DNA from: Balaenoptera acutorostrata
Lineage: Eukaryota > Chordata > Mammalia > Artiodactyla > Balaenopteridae
Assembly (NCBI RefSeq): GCF_949987535.1
Contig: NC_080066.1
Span: 89,919,600-89,983,599 of the forward strand
Reading direction: 5' to 3'
Length of the DNA: 64,000 nt
The translations under genes were made by a program, and so were the position numbers. The first letter of the stretch is position 1. Every line of letters begins with the position of its first letter. Below the pieces are notes generated by a model. It did no database searches and had not been told where the DNA came from. It saw only the letters and a program-made list of their open reading frames with translations. Of the stretch, positions 12,371 to 23,371 are shown piece by piece.

Positions 12371-15300
12371 AAGATTTAGCAAATAAAAATACAGGACACT
12401 CAAACATTTCATGGGGCATGCTTAACTACAAAATTTGTCATTTTTTACTTTAAAGTCAAGTTCAATTGGGTGTCCTGTATTTTGCCTAGCAACTTTGTTT
12501 TGAGTGAGTCTAACACCTCTTTCATGTGGTCACTTCGCTGACTGCTTTGGCAGATGATTCCAGGAGTGGCTCTGGGTGAGGAAACTGACAAAAGCACAGG
12601 CAAAAAGCATATGGATCTAGAACTGACAAAGAGTTGCATGTCTTCCATGTGCCAGATGCAGTCACTTAAACAGATCTCTACATGAGACAACTCATTAATT
12701 ATCATCATATGTATGCCTATATTGTTCATTGCAATCCTCTGTTTAAACTCAGGTCTCTAATGGTTTATCATCCAATGATATCTATCAATAAAAGAAAATA
12801 TTCAAAGTTTCACAAGTATGTCTGAATTCAGTGACTTTAATTTTATTAAATTAAGCTAAATTCAAAGTATTTTTCCCTCATAAAGTTGCATTCAGAGAAT
12901 GAGGTCTTACCCAATCTATAAACAGCTCATTCACATTAGAGGTACAACTAGAACCATAATAAATGTGATAATTGTTGTTGCTTTTCAATTAAGAATATTA
13001 GTACTCATTCAGAAATCTGTTAATACACTAAAAAATATATAACGAGTTACTCAGTTTAAAATGACCCCAAAGCCTATTAGTTAACACTTGTGTCTGGTGA
13101 ATGGATTTTTAATCTGATATATCCAGCCACCTTTTTTTTTTCTTCAATTGATCACAACCTAGGTCCTGAAATTTGAGAAATCTTTGATTAGGTTCCCACA
13201 ATGGGCTCAAGACACTACCTTGGTCTTCTTAGTCTCCAAAATTCACATAATTTTAAAGCAATAAATTATGAAGGTAATGCCAAAAACTTTTTCTTCACAT
13301 TTTGATGCACATATAAATTAGACAAGGTTTCCAGAATATTTTTCTTTCAAAATTGGTGGAAAGTAGAAGCAAGGCAATGGGGTCTCTTTACCATTGCTGT
13401 TTCCAGCTATGGTTACTTTTGTTGTCATGAGTCCTGTCAGAAATTCTGGTAGCTGCTCCAGTCAGAGACCAATAGAAACCTGTGCATGTTTGCTACCGTG
13501 CATAGTATGCTATCAGGTTACAGAACAACATCAACTCTATAAATAATTATGTTTTAGTAATCTCCTGCTTGTCTGAAAAGCACTTGAAAATATACAATAT
13601 TTATACCAGTTTCCTAACAGATAGTAATTGTGATAAAAACAAATTTTAGCATCCCCAGCTACATAGCTAGATTGTGGATATTTTAATTATTTACATTTTA
13701 ATTCCTCCATCCTCTAACTTATACCTTAAATCTTCAAAAAAGAGACTTATGGCTTAAATAAATGACATATATATAATAAGATTATTAAAAAAGATATAAA
13801 TATAAAATCATAAGGAAAAGGGGGGAAGCATATTTTATAGTTAAGAAATATCGAGAGTGATTTAACTTTAAATTTGGGTCTAAGTATCCTAGCAGTCAAG
13901 ACAAAAGTAGAAGCACAAAATGTTCTTTAGTCTTTTTTCTGTAATAGAATAAAATATATTAATTATTCAAGATTGACAAACATTTCCTAGTACAAATTCG
14001 TGGTAAGAATTTATTGCAAGAGACTTTAATGAAAGGACTATAATTGAATTATTTTCAATAAGCATTTTGTAGGAAATGCCAAGGTTATCTCTAAATACTT
14101 TTATTTCCTCAATTGGCCCTCAGGTGCAGTCTTGAGTTAATCATATTCCTTGTCATGGTATATGATTTTTTCACTTTTTAGCCTTCAAAATCAGGAATAT
14201 ATTATATCTCAATGAGGATGGTTCTAGGGAAGCATGTAGCTTTCAGATTAATAGAGGTCAAATTAATAGAGGTCTAGAGAGCAACATAGAAAAAAATCTT
14301 TCACAGATAAAATTAGTTTTACATTTGTTACTCCAGTGGTCTTCGTGCTGGAATATGCTTTCCCCTGGGGGTCCATTGAGACTTTCCACCAGGCACTCAG
14401 GCAGGAATAGTTTTAAGGAAATCCATTTCCAAATATTCAACTGCCATATGTGTAGTTTCCTAGAATTGATGTGCCTGACAGTTTGCTGGTGGCCAGTGCA
14501 TTGTGCTGGAAGTTTCCTGTCTATTATTCTTTTTTAGTTTCTCTTTTCTGTTTTTCTCCCACTTTACCATAGAAAGTCATAGATTTCACACAAAGGGAAT
14601 CTTCATATGGTACATTACCTGTGTGTGACGGCCCAATCAAAGGGATAATTTAAGTAATACTAATGACTGGGAAATGATTTCTTTTGCCAGTCAGGTGACT
14701 TCTAATTCTTTGCTTTCAATAAAATTGAATAAAGAATCTAATCTAGTAATTAGATCATTACAGATATATTTTTAATGAGAGATCAATATGTGATTTTTGT
14801 CTTATAACTTGAAAGGAGTTCAATGAATTGAGTTTCATTGCCGTAATGAAAGTCTTTGAATTCTCTTCTCTTTAGACAACAAGTTATCTCAATGAATATG
14901 TCTATTTAAAAAATAGAAACAATTGATCCTGAACCCCGTTTCATTTTAAAAGAGGGTGTATAAACTAATTGAAACAAAGCAAGGGCATCCATCATGTATT
15001 TCATTAAGAAATGCATTCTAAATTACATTTTACTTACTGTCCTTTATGATTATTTATTAAAATTGGTAGTAAATTTATTTTGCCTCTGTCAACATAGATG
15101 ACTATAAAAATTATAAACAAATATATTTGTTTGTATGTACTTGCTGTAGTTAAGTATTATAGGATTTCTAGAAAAGATTTTCATACATTACATTTATTTT
15201 ATAAGGACTAGATTGTATGTGGAAGTGGATATAAGAACCAGATCCAAAAGGAATGATGGTAGATTTTTGAAGAAAACCTTATTCATTTTTTTTTCTTTTA

Positions 15301-16495
15301 TGGATGATGGTGGGCATCAAATCACAATGATAATTAGATTTCCTTGAAAACATTTGAAATAGTGATCTAACATTTTTGTTTTAAAATGTTAACATTTAAA
15401 AAAACACCAGCTCTTATACATTTTAAGTACTATTTAAAACTTAAAATGACAGAAAAATTTGGATGTCAACTTAAAATATAAAATATGATTCATAGTTTTT
15501 CAAAATTATTTTAGGGGATATAAATAAAATGTTAGAAAGTCACTATTTTTATCTATGGTGTGTAGATATCATCTCTTTCACCCAGACTTTTGATGAAGGA
15601 TAGAAGTGTAAGGCCCTTTTATCTCAAGAGAACCAGCAGTGTGGAATTCTGTGATCCTGACTGACCTATTCTATAATGCTTAAAAAGCCCAATCAGGATA
15701 CAAAGTCACCATACCTTGGCGTGAGATAAGCCAGTGTTTCTCCCAACAAGGCAAAGAAGCATCAAATCCTCCTAAAAACAACAGACTTTGCTCAAAAACT
15801 CATATGATTTTTGTTTTGTGTCTATGACCTGGAGTCTTTCTTGTTTTCCAATACAATGTTCTTTTTCTATTGCACACCCACCTTATTCCCAAATTTCATA
15901 GTTTGTTTAATGTACAAATTATTTTCCTTTAAATACGTTGCCCTTGGCAAACACTATTGAAATTTCTGAACTTCAGCAATAAAGGAAGTTTTGCTGGTGC
16001 TTCCAGACTAAAACAGCAAGTAACATCTCCAGTGTTTGCATTTCAAATGAGGGCAAATATCTGTTGTTCACTGGTTCTGTGCCCATTGGTCCTGGTCCTG
16101 TGTGTTGCTGCATTTTTGTGGATAGCTTTGCAGGGTGCTGAGCCTTCCCTAGAACTTCGTGGTTCCCTGAAGCCAGTGTGGTAAAGCAGAGGGGAACCAA
16201 GTCTAGAGGAAGGAAATGTGAGATATTTAACAGATTTAACACTGCTGAGGTAAGTGAGCATGAATAATTTCCTGTACCACACAGGACCTTGGTTTCCTCA
16301 TCTATAACATAAAGAAATTGGACTAGATGCCATAAAATTTTCTTCAAGTCTTAAACGTTTGTGTCTATGTGGGAACATTTTACGATGATGAAATGTTCTA
16401 TTTCATGATGATTGTCATGGTTACGCTTGTGCATATGTTGTAAAAACTCACCGGTGAATTTTGTTGTAAAGCTGACAAAAATTTGTGACTTTCAG
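12371..16495. other. Long unassigned stretch
   Basis: AT-rich DNA with no gene I can support. Around 15950-16350 the two strands carry overlapping frames of 75, 79 and 124 codons. They lack known motifs, and the right end (about 16285-16330) looks like a MIR-type 'ttggtttcctcatctataa' core, so I do not call a gene. 14290-14440 may be a small DNA-transposon relic, not assigned. Confidence 0.4.
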
Positions 16496-16499
16496 AGAT

Positions 16500-16740
16500 A
16501 ACAGTAATAGTAACACTTATTGTTTGTTGTGTGTCAGCTACTAATTTTTTTACATCTGTTGTTTCATCAACGTTAACATATGTACTCTAAGAATTTGGTA
16601 CAATTTTTATCTCCATTCTAGTGAGGGATAACATTGAGATCTAAAGATGTTAGTGACTTTCCAAAGTCACACACTTAGTGAGTGGCAAAGCCAGAACTCA
16701 GATATATTTCTGCCAAATCCAAAGTCTGTGTTTAAATAAT
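16500..16740 (-). mobile_element. MIR SINE, antisense
   Basis: Antisense MIR layout is visible: 'gtgtgtcagctactaat', 'tacatctgttgtttcatc', 'tgagggataacattgagatc', 'gtgactttccaaagtcacacacttagtgagtgg', 'gccagaactcaga'. Diverged. Confidence 0.8.
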
Positions 16741-19700
16741 TTCTTTACTCTTAGAAGAAAAGCTGGAGAATGAGGCATATTTACTGAGTTACTCCCTCCC
16801 AGATCTACACATCAGGAAAAAGACAAAGTTTTTGTTTTGTTTTGTTTTGTTTTTTTTAATCCTTACCTAGGATTAGTGAGCATTTCTAGGATCATCCCAA
16901 TTTTCACAACAGGCCAGGGGATTCCATATCTTTACTTGTGTACTCAAAAGCACCACTACTTACATGGAAAATGCAGAAAAAGAGGCATGCAAACTGAAAA
17001 AAAATCATAACAGGAATTTATGCTTTTGTTGTTGATGCATATACATGTTTTAATTTAAGATGCATTCAATTGATTGTAAATCATCATGTACACATAGAAT
17101 CTTAAGGTAATGCTAAACTTTGCCACCTACCTAACCTGAATATTGTCATATTCCCCTATAAATCAACATGGCAATGTGTGCTTTTGTCAGAATATGTGCT
17201 ATATCAGGCAATTTTTAGAAGAGAACTTCTATAATCAGCAAGGTTATTTGTAACCTTATTTTAAGTAGCAGCAAACAAACATGTCTAAAATAACCTATAG
17301 ATGAAGACTTGGTTAACAAAACCAAGTTTAAAATAAAAAAAAAAGTGGCCATTGATTTTTTTTTTTTTCATTAGAATTCCTTAAAGCAGGCCATATTGTT
17401 TTGGGTATAGTTAAATGCGTTTTTGAAGAAAGATGTAATTATAATATGTGTATTTTAATGATATATGGCATGAAGTAATGACTGAAATGCTCTCTTTACA
17501 AATCAACATGAAACCTGCCTACACTGGGAGAACTGATTGGTAGTATCCAGGGGGAACCGAAATGTGTCTACACATTAAAGATTGATACCGGGAGCCTTTA
17601 GTCTTTCCCAAGAGAACATTAACTGCATTTGAGGTCTACAAGTCATACCCTCAGTAATTTTTCCTGAGAAATTATCATTGGATTTCTTTGGGTCATTGAT
17701 TTTCCTAATGTACAAGTAGTAGATGCTGTCTGCCTCAATCTTGGAGATCTAGTTATACTCATTCTTATGAATTAAAAGTGAGTATGAATTAAAAGTAAAT
17801 ATTATGTCCAGAAATTCCTTAAGTATGGTTTCATATTGGGGTTTTCTGGAAGATTTAAATTGTAACATTAAAATACATTTAGAATTATTACAGGTTATCT
17901 TTTCTTGGGGTGGGGGAGAGGAAGCTATCAAGATTAAAGTAAGATTAATTTACAAAATGTGCTGTAAGAAAAAAAAACTGCCTCTCACTAAATTTCTCAA
18001 AATTTGGTGTCATCTGTATTAAAACCACCCAGCAAGATTTGCAAAGTACATGTCCTACCCTAGGCTTGCTTTTGAATTGAGCCTTATTTTTGTGTGCAGA
18101 AGCAGAATGAATTATAAATGATTATAACATTTAAATTCTAGGTTTATTTTCAAGTGTAGTTGATTTGACTTAAATGGGAATTCTGTAGCTATTTAGTAAT
18201 GAGGAATGATAGTTCTCTGCAATTCATAATTGGACCCAAAACAGGTGTTTTCTTTCTTTTTTTAAAATTAGAAGTATTTTCAGCTTTGGCAGAATACATT
18301 TGCAAATGGCTATGAGGTAATGAAAATTTGACCGAATGAAAAGACTGGAAGTTTGTACTTTTGTTATATTTTTAGAAAGTATTTTTATAGAACAAATCAA
18401 AGGAATCTGCATTCCTAATTAATGCATGCATCATTTGAGGTTTTGATACCATTAATCAGTTAGAGATGATGGTTTAAATGGGCATTAAAGAATACTGATA
18501 AGAGAATTAAAAGGAAATAAACTGATACAACTATGTGTAGCTTGTTATTCCAGAACATGCAAACACATACACTCATGAGTGCAAAATCGGACTATTCATG
18601 TTATGAACTAAACATTAATCTAGAAAAGTTACATTTTATTTCGCCATCAGAGTCAAAATAATGATGGATGATAATTTTTTTAGGACCATTAATGACCAAA
18701 TGAGTCTAACAATTATGTAATCCTAATAAGATAATAAGTTATTAATAAATGGCCCACAGCAATTTCCCAAGGTAAATTGTCAATTTAAAAACAGTTTGGA
18801 TGGAGTATTTCCAATTACATTCCCCAAGTAGGGTATACTTAAATGGTTTACAGACCACAAAATAGAATTGAGAGGAAGGTTATCAAAAACTAGACCTATG
18901 AAGAGGATTCTGCATCTCATTAGGGTGCACTACCTTTTAATAATACCAGCTGGCTCATGAGGCTGTTCCCAAGAATGACCACAGAAGCAAAACAGATAGT
19001 CTGCAACAAACAATGTTACCAACTGAGATAAAGATTTCCTTCTTCTTTAAAAGGAATGTAAAGTAAAATGTTTCTGATTTACATGAAATAATGAATTAGT
19101 AATCAATGACCTAAACTGAAGACATTTACTGGAAGATTGCAGCAAATGGTCAGATGGTAGGTCATTTCTCTTCCTATTTTGCTTCGTTATGTATCCAAAT
19201 TGTCTTATGTCTAACGTCCATTTAAAATTTCCCTTTAATTAGCTACTTTGCCAGGTTTAGAATTCACCCTATTTTAAAGTTTGCTTTAGCTTTTCCTCTT
19301 TGAAAAATGAGTGCAGACTCATTTGAAATATTCTAAATATGGAGTAAAGCAGAAAAAAGAAAAGAAAACCCACATAGGGTCTTTTTTCTCAGTGATGAAT
19401 ATTTTGATGAACTGTGTGATTTAAATGACTAAGAAATCCCCTGATGTTATTACTACACTGTATAAATACAGACTTTAGTGTTATCAACTGTATGTCCACA
19501 TATACAACATAAATGACCACAGGATTAGAGAAAGGTACAGGGGCTGTAGGCACTAGGCGTACAGTAAACTGAGGGGGTATCACTCTGTAAGTCATCCCAT
19601 CTACTGCCAGCATCCTTAACTGAGGGGGAGATGTGGGGGCAAGAGGGAATAGCTTTGAACCATTCTTAGGCTTTCTTAAATCCAACAATATTGCTCTTCT

Positions 19701-21215
19701 AGGCAAGAATGCTTTCTTAGCACACTCCTTTGTGGTTTTATTTTAATTCCTTCTTCACATGTTTTGCATTCAGATTCTAGCTAAGTGAGGACCCTTGGGC
19801 TCTACATAGAATTGTGCCTTCAACCTGGTTAGTAATGCTAATCATAGAAGAGGTCTGAATGAATTTTCAAATAGGCGATAGGATGATCCAAGAATTAACC
19901 ACATTGTAACACAGCCCTGCCATGCATTTATTAAAATTCTATTATGATAACCCATTGGGAAAAACTTTCTTCTTCTCCTTTCATTTGCCCTCTTATAAAA
20001 TACCTGTTCTTTTTTGAGCATAAGAAATGTATTGATAGTAGCCTCAGAGAAACCCGTAATAATTCTGCTAATATTGAACATAATGACTAAGACAAGGTTC
20101 ATTCCAGATCTCCAAAAAGCCCGTCCTTCCAGACAGACACCAGGTGTATACAGTTTTGTATCAAAGAGAAGTCTTCCTGTTAGCATACTTACTATTAAAA
20201 ATTGAAATGCACTGTTCACTAATCTGTTTATATTGGGTCTTTATCAGAGTACACACCTTAGTCAATGTCAGAATATGGAAAGAAAAACCTAATATTGTGT
20301 TTGAGGCCTACCCCTCAAACCACTTGAGACTATCAGTTTATACAACTTCCTAGTGATATTTTCCATGTAAAGGTTTAAGAAAGAAGAGAACAAAGGTCAC
20401 TTTGACAACTTACTTGATTGAATTACTTGGCTGAGCCTAGAGTATATGAACACATCGATGAATATTTTTCCATGATAGATAAAAAAGATAATCCTCAGGT
20501 TTATTTTGAAAAACAGGTCTCCATTTTATTTCAGCTCCTAGCCAAAGAATCAGCCTATTTCTCAAGGAAATATTTTTCTTGACATTTCTGCCTTCAATGC
20601 ATCAAGCTTCCACTGATATATATTTGTATCTGTCCTTTTAACAGCTCTGTCACCTATCAAGTATCTGATTTGATTTTCTTCAAATATCTGATCTCAGATA
20701 TCCTCACAGCAGGCAATTTTTATGTAAAATACTGGTATCAAAACTAATGGATCTGATGACAGTTTTAAAACCTTTCTACATTAATGACCTTTCCATTGTA
20801 TTTGTGTCATGTCTCCTATGTGCTGTGATGAATGTAACACTGCCGTTATAATGTCCTAAGTAACCACTCTGAATGGCACACTATCTGTTCTTCAAAACTG
20901 TAATTGCCTAATGCAATATATCGTTACCATTTATGACTTCCAGGGGGAAAACATATCCCTTTAGCTTAGATGAGTGTCTAGTTATAAACGTGTGATTATG
21001 TGGTTACTTTGCTATCGGAATATATTTAGAAAATATAGACCTTAGAGTAGGAACTGGCCCTGCTTGAATTATTAGAGTTCCATGTATTGATACTGACATG
21101 AAGTCTCCAAGTTCCTCTTTTGGGACAAAATGTGGGACAGGTGATATAGTGGTTAGTAGTATATTGTCAAATATCCAGAACCAAATTTAGCTATAGAAAA
21201 TAAAACAAGCAAATA
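16741..21215. other. Long unassigned stretch
   Basis: Mostly AT-rich, apparently unique DNA. The largest frames (105 codons at 19389-19706 and 125 codons at 19842-20219, both minus strand) show no recognisable domain, no upstream promoter features and no splice context. Minor low-complexity tracts: (GTTTT)n at 16832-16855 and a T run at about 17357-17369. Confidence 0.4.
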
Positions 21216-21695
21216 AAGTTCGTTGAGTCATAACTGCCATACAATAAACTGTAAGCATTTAAATTATATAATTTGATCAGTATTGATCTATGTGTACACC
21301 CATGAAACCATCACCACAAAAGAGAGGAACATAGCCATCATCCCCCAAAGTTTACCCGTGTCCCTTTGTAAATCCTCTGTTCTACTCCCCTCTGTCTACC
21401 CCCACCCCATACCCTGGCAACTACTGATCTTTCTGTCAGTATTGATGAGCTTAAAATTTATAGAGTTTTAAATAAATAAATCATACAGAATGTACTATTT
21501 TTTGACTGGCTTCTTTCACACAGCGTAATTATTTTTAAAATCCACATATGTTGTTGTATGTATCAATAGTTTGTTCTTTTTATTGCTGAGTAGTATTACA
21601 CGGTATAGATACCAAAATTTGTTTTCCTAGTCAACTGTTGATGGACATTTGTTTGGGTCAAAAATTAACAGTTTTCATCAAAAACCATAATATGT
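21216..21695 (-). mobile_element. L1 LINE 3' end, antisense, old
   Basis: Antisense L1M-type 3' UTR order: 'cataactgccatacaataaactgtaagcattt', 'accatcaccacaaaagagagg', 'actggcttctttcacacagcgtaat', 'ttattgctgagtagtatt', 'actgttgatggacatttg'. 5'-truncated. Confidence 0.75.
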
Positions 21696-22049
21696 CTTTC
21701 CCCCTTATTATGTATATAATTTGCTCATGCATCTATTTCATTTCCTTAGTGAGGACATACTTTGAAATTATTGTTGGAGTTCTCAGTGGTTTATTCCCTC
21801 TCTCATGTCATTAGAAAGGCTTCCTAGCAGTGTACCAAAAGGCATTTTAACTGAGATATAGAAGTATCTTACCCAGTTTTTGAATATGAGTTATCTTAGA
21901 AGAAAATGGTGGTGAGGTATTTCTAATTAAGTAGGCCTGACCCATGTGACTTTTTCGTTTCTTTCATAAGAAAATTGTTGCTTTCCTTCATAATACATTA
22001 CATTAGAATTCTGCAAACAAAAAATGGTTTTAAAGAATCTCTTTGAAGA

Positions 22050-22277
22050 GCAATTTGGAATACCTCCTAAAGTTTAAGATGAGCATGCTCTATGATATAT
22101 TAAATTCTCTTGGTTTCTATTCTAGAAAAAATTTGCACATGTATACATGTACTAGGATTTCTTTTTACAGCAATATTTTAATAGGAAAAAATGCAAACAA
22201 CTTGACTTTTCAATAAGATGAGGTATATTTAATCAACTAAATATTACACTGAAATCAAAGTGATATAACTAGCTCTA
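22050..22277 (+). mobile_element. Old L1 3' end, sense (left half, interrupted)
   Basis: The sequence 'caatattttaataggaaaaaatgcaaacaacttgac ... gaggtatatttaatcaactaaatattacactg' follows the sense 3' end of L1M-type elements ('...aacaaccta...aatatta...'). It stops abruptly where the GC-rich block begins. The expected next segment appears at 22862. Confidence 0.6.
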
Positions 22278-22320
22278 CTCGGTTTTTCTCTGGGTGAGGC
22301 CTGACTGCAGAGCGGGTCTT

Positions 22321-22357
22321 GGGGCGGGGCTGGTGGAGGGCGTGTTCTGGGCGGAGC
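22321..22357 (+). promoter_or_regulatory. GC boxes (Sp1-type) in CpG-rich block
   Basis: ggggcggggc at 22321-22330 is a textbook Sp1 GC box, with a second weaker gggcggagc at 22349-22357. No TATA box is seen nearby. This suggests, but does not prove, a CpG-island promoter. Confidence 0.4.
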
Positions 22358-22616
22358 TCAGGGACACACCACGCCCGCCCAGGACCTCGCCCCTCCCCTC
22401 CCTCGGCCATGTTTTTTCTGAAGGGGATGATAGCTCGTGTAGGTACGACCTGAATCTGTGGAGCTCCTTGGACGCTACTGCGGCCGCTTCTTCATGGATG
22501 CCGAGTGCGTGCCGTGCCGCCCACGACGACGTGGTCTTCGCACCCGACGTCTCCTTACGTGTGGGCGTTGGCCCGGCGCCCTCACGGTGCGGCTTTTTAG
22601 AGTGTGAGCCCTGCGT

Positions 22617-22625
22617 CAGGTGAGT
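22617..22625 (+). promoter_or_regulatory. Consensus 5' splice site
   Basis: CAG|GTGAGT is a full match to the mammalian donor consensus, at the 3' side of the CpG-rich core. It ends the plus-strand frame (a stop overlaps the GT), so the block has the shape of promoter, first exon and donor. No acceptor is identified. Confidence 0.4.
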
Positions 22626-22759
22626 GGGGCGCGCAGGGACAGGAACAGGAGGGGAGTAGGTTCTCAACCTCGCGCCTTTGCCCTGGCAGTGCCTCTCCTG
22701 GAACCTCCCCGCCATTCCTAGTCTCGACACGCAGGTCTGAGCTCTCACATGTCTTCTCC

Positions 22760-22824
22760 TCAGGTTGGCTCCCCAGGTTGTCTCCTCAGGCTGGCTTCTC
22801 AGGCTCTCTGCTCAGGTTTGCTCC
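22760..22824. repeat. 13-bp minisatellite, five units
   Basis: Five consecutive 13-bp units: tcaggttggctcc, ccaggttgtctcc, tcaggctggcttc, tcaggctctctgc, tcaggtttgctcc. They are in perfect phase with substitutions only. Confidence 0.85.
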
Positions 22825-22857
22825 GGTGACCTGGCCAGACTCAGACAACACTTTTAT

Positions 22858-23120
22858 TTATTTTTTAATGTATAAAGATAAAACTCAAAAACATAATACT
22901 GAGTGAAAAAAGTTAAAAAAAAGAGAAATGCCATTTATGTGAATAATTCCCCCTATGTATTGTTTCAAGATACCTACATATTTAATAGAACTACAGAAAC
23001 ATGAATTAAAATCATATTTCCTATCTTTAGGATAGTAGTTCCCTTTGAGAAGGAAAGAAGGGAAATGGATCCGGGGTAGGGTTTAGCTGTATCTGTACAT
23101 TTATATTCCTATAAATGAAG
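22858..23120 (+). mobile_element. Old L1 3' end, sense (right half)
   Basis: Resumes with 'aaaactcaaaaacataatactgagtgaaaaaag', a diagnostic L1M 3' segment, then 'gaaatgccatttatgtgaat'. Together with 22050-22277 it forms one L1 3' end split by the GC-rich block. Confidence 0.7.
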
Positions 23121-23371
23121 AGTATAATCTGAAACAAATATAGTAAACTATAAGCATAGCTTAAATATGAATAGTACATTCAGGGATTTTTGTTACATAA
23201 TTTGTTATATGATGAAGTATTCTATGTTTTAAAATGAAAAGTAAGTTAAGTAAATAACCTGTAACTTACATATCAATTTATTTGCATGTCCAACTGGAAG
23301 TTTCCAGATACCTTGGTATTCCAGTTATTTTGAGAGCACAACCCTCAGAGGTCTTACAGTCCATTAATTCA

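Larger units (their letters stand above)
22278..22850. other. Isolated GC/CpG-rich block (CpG-island-like insert)
   Basis: The sequence switches sharply from AT-rich to strongly GC-rich, with about 40 CpGs counted by eye in roughly 480 bp, then back. It contains GC-box motifs, an ATG in good initiation context on each strand around 22408-22411, a consensus splice donor (CAG|GTGAGT) and a 13-bp tandem repeat. The plus frame 22294-22623 (109 codons) and minus frame 22275-22748 (157 codons) match no family I recognise, so I assign no product. L1 sequence continues on both sides, which implies the block was inserted. No poly(A) tail or target duplication is evident. Possible origins are a copied promoter/first-exon segment, part of a retrocopy, or a genuine orphan CpG island. 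Confidence 0.7.

Noticed and set aside
15973..16347. 124-codon minus-strand frame overlapping a plus-strand frame of 75 codons with a hydrophobic stretch
   Set aside because: Overlapping frames on both strands, no homology recognised, and part of the region resembles a MIR core.
19842..20219. 125-codon minus-strand frame
   Set aside because: No recognisable motif, no promoter or splice context, and isolated in AT-rich DNA. One frame of this size in 64 kb is not surprising.
22275..22748. 157-codon minus-strand frame over the CpG-rich block, and 109-codon plus frame
   Set aside because: Long frames are expected by chance in GC-rich DNA. No recognisable domain, and the two strands overlap fully. 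The block is kept as a finding, without a protein call.
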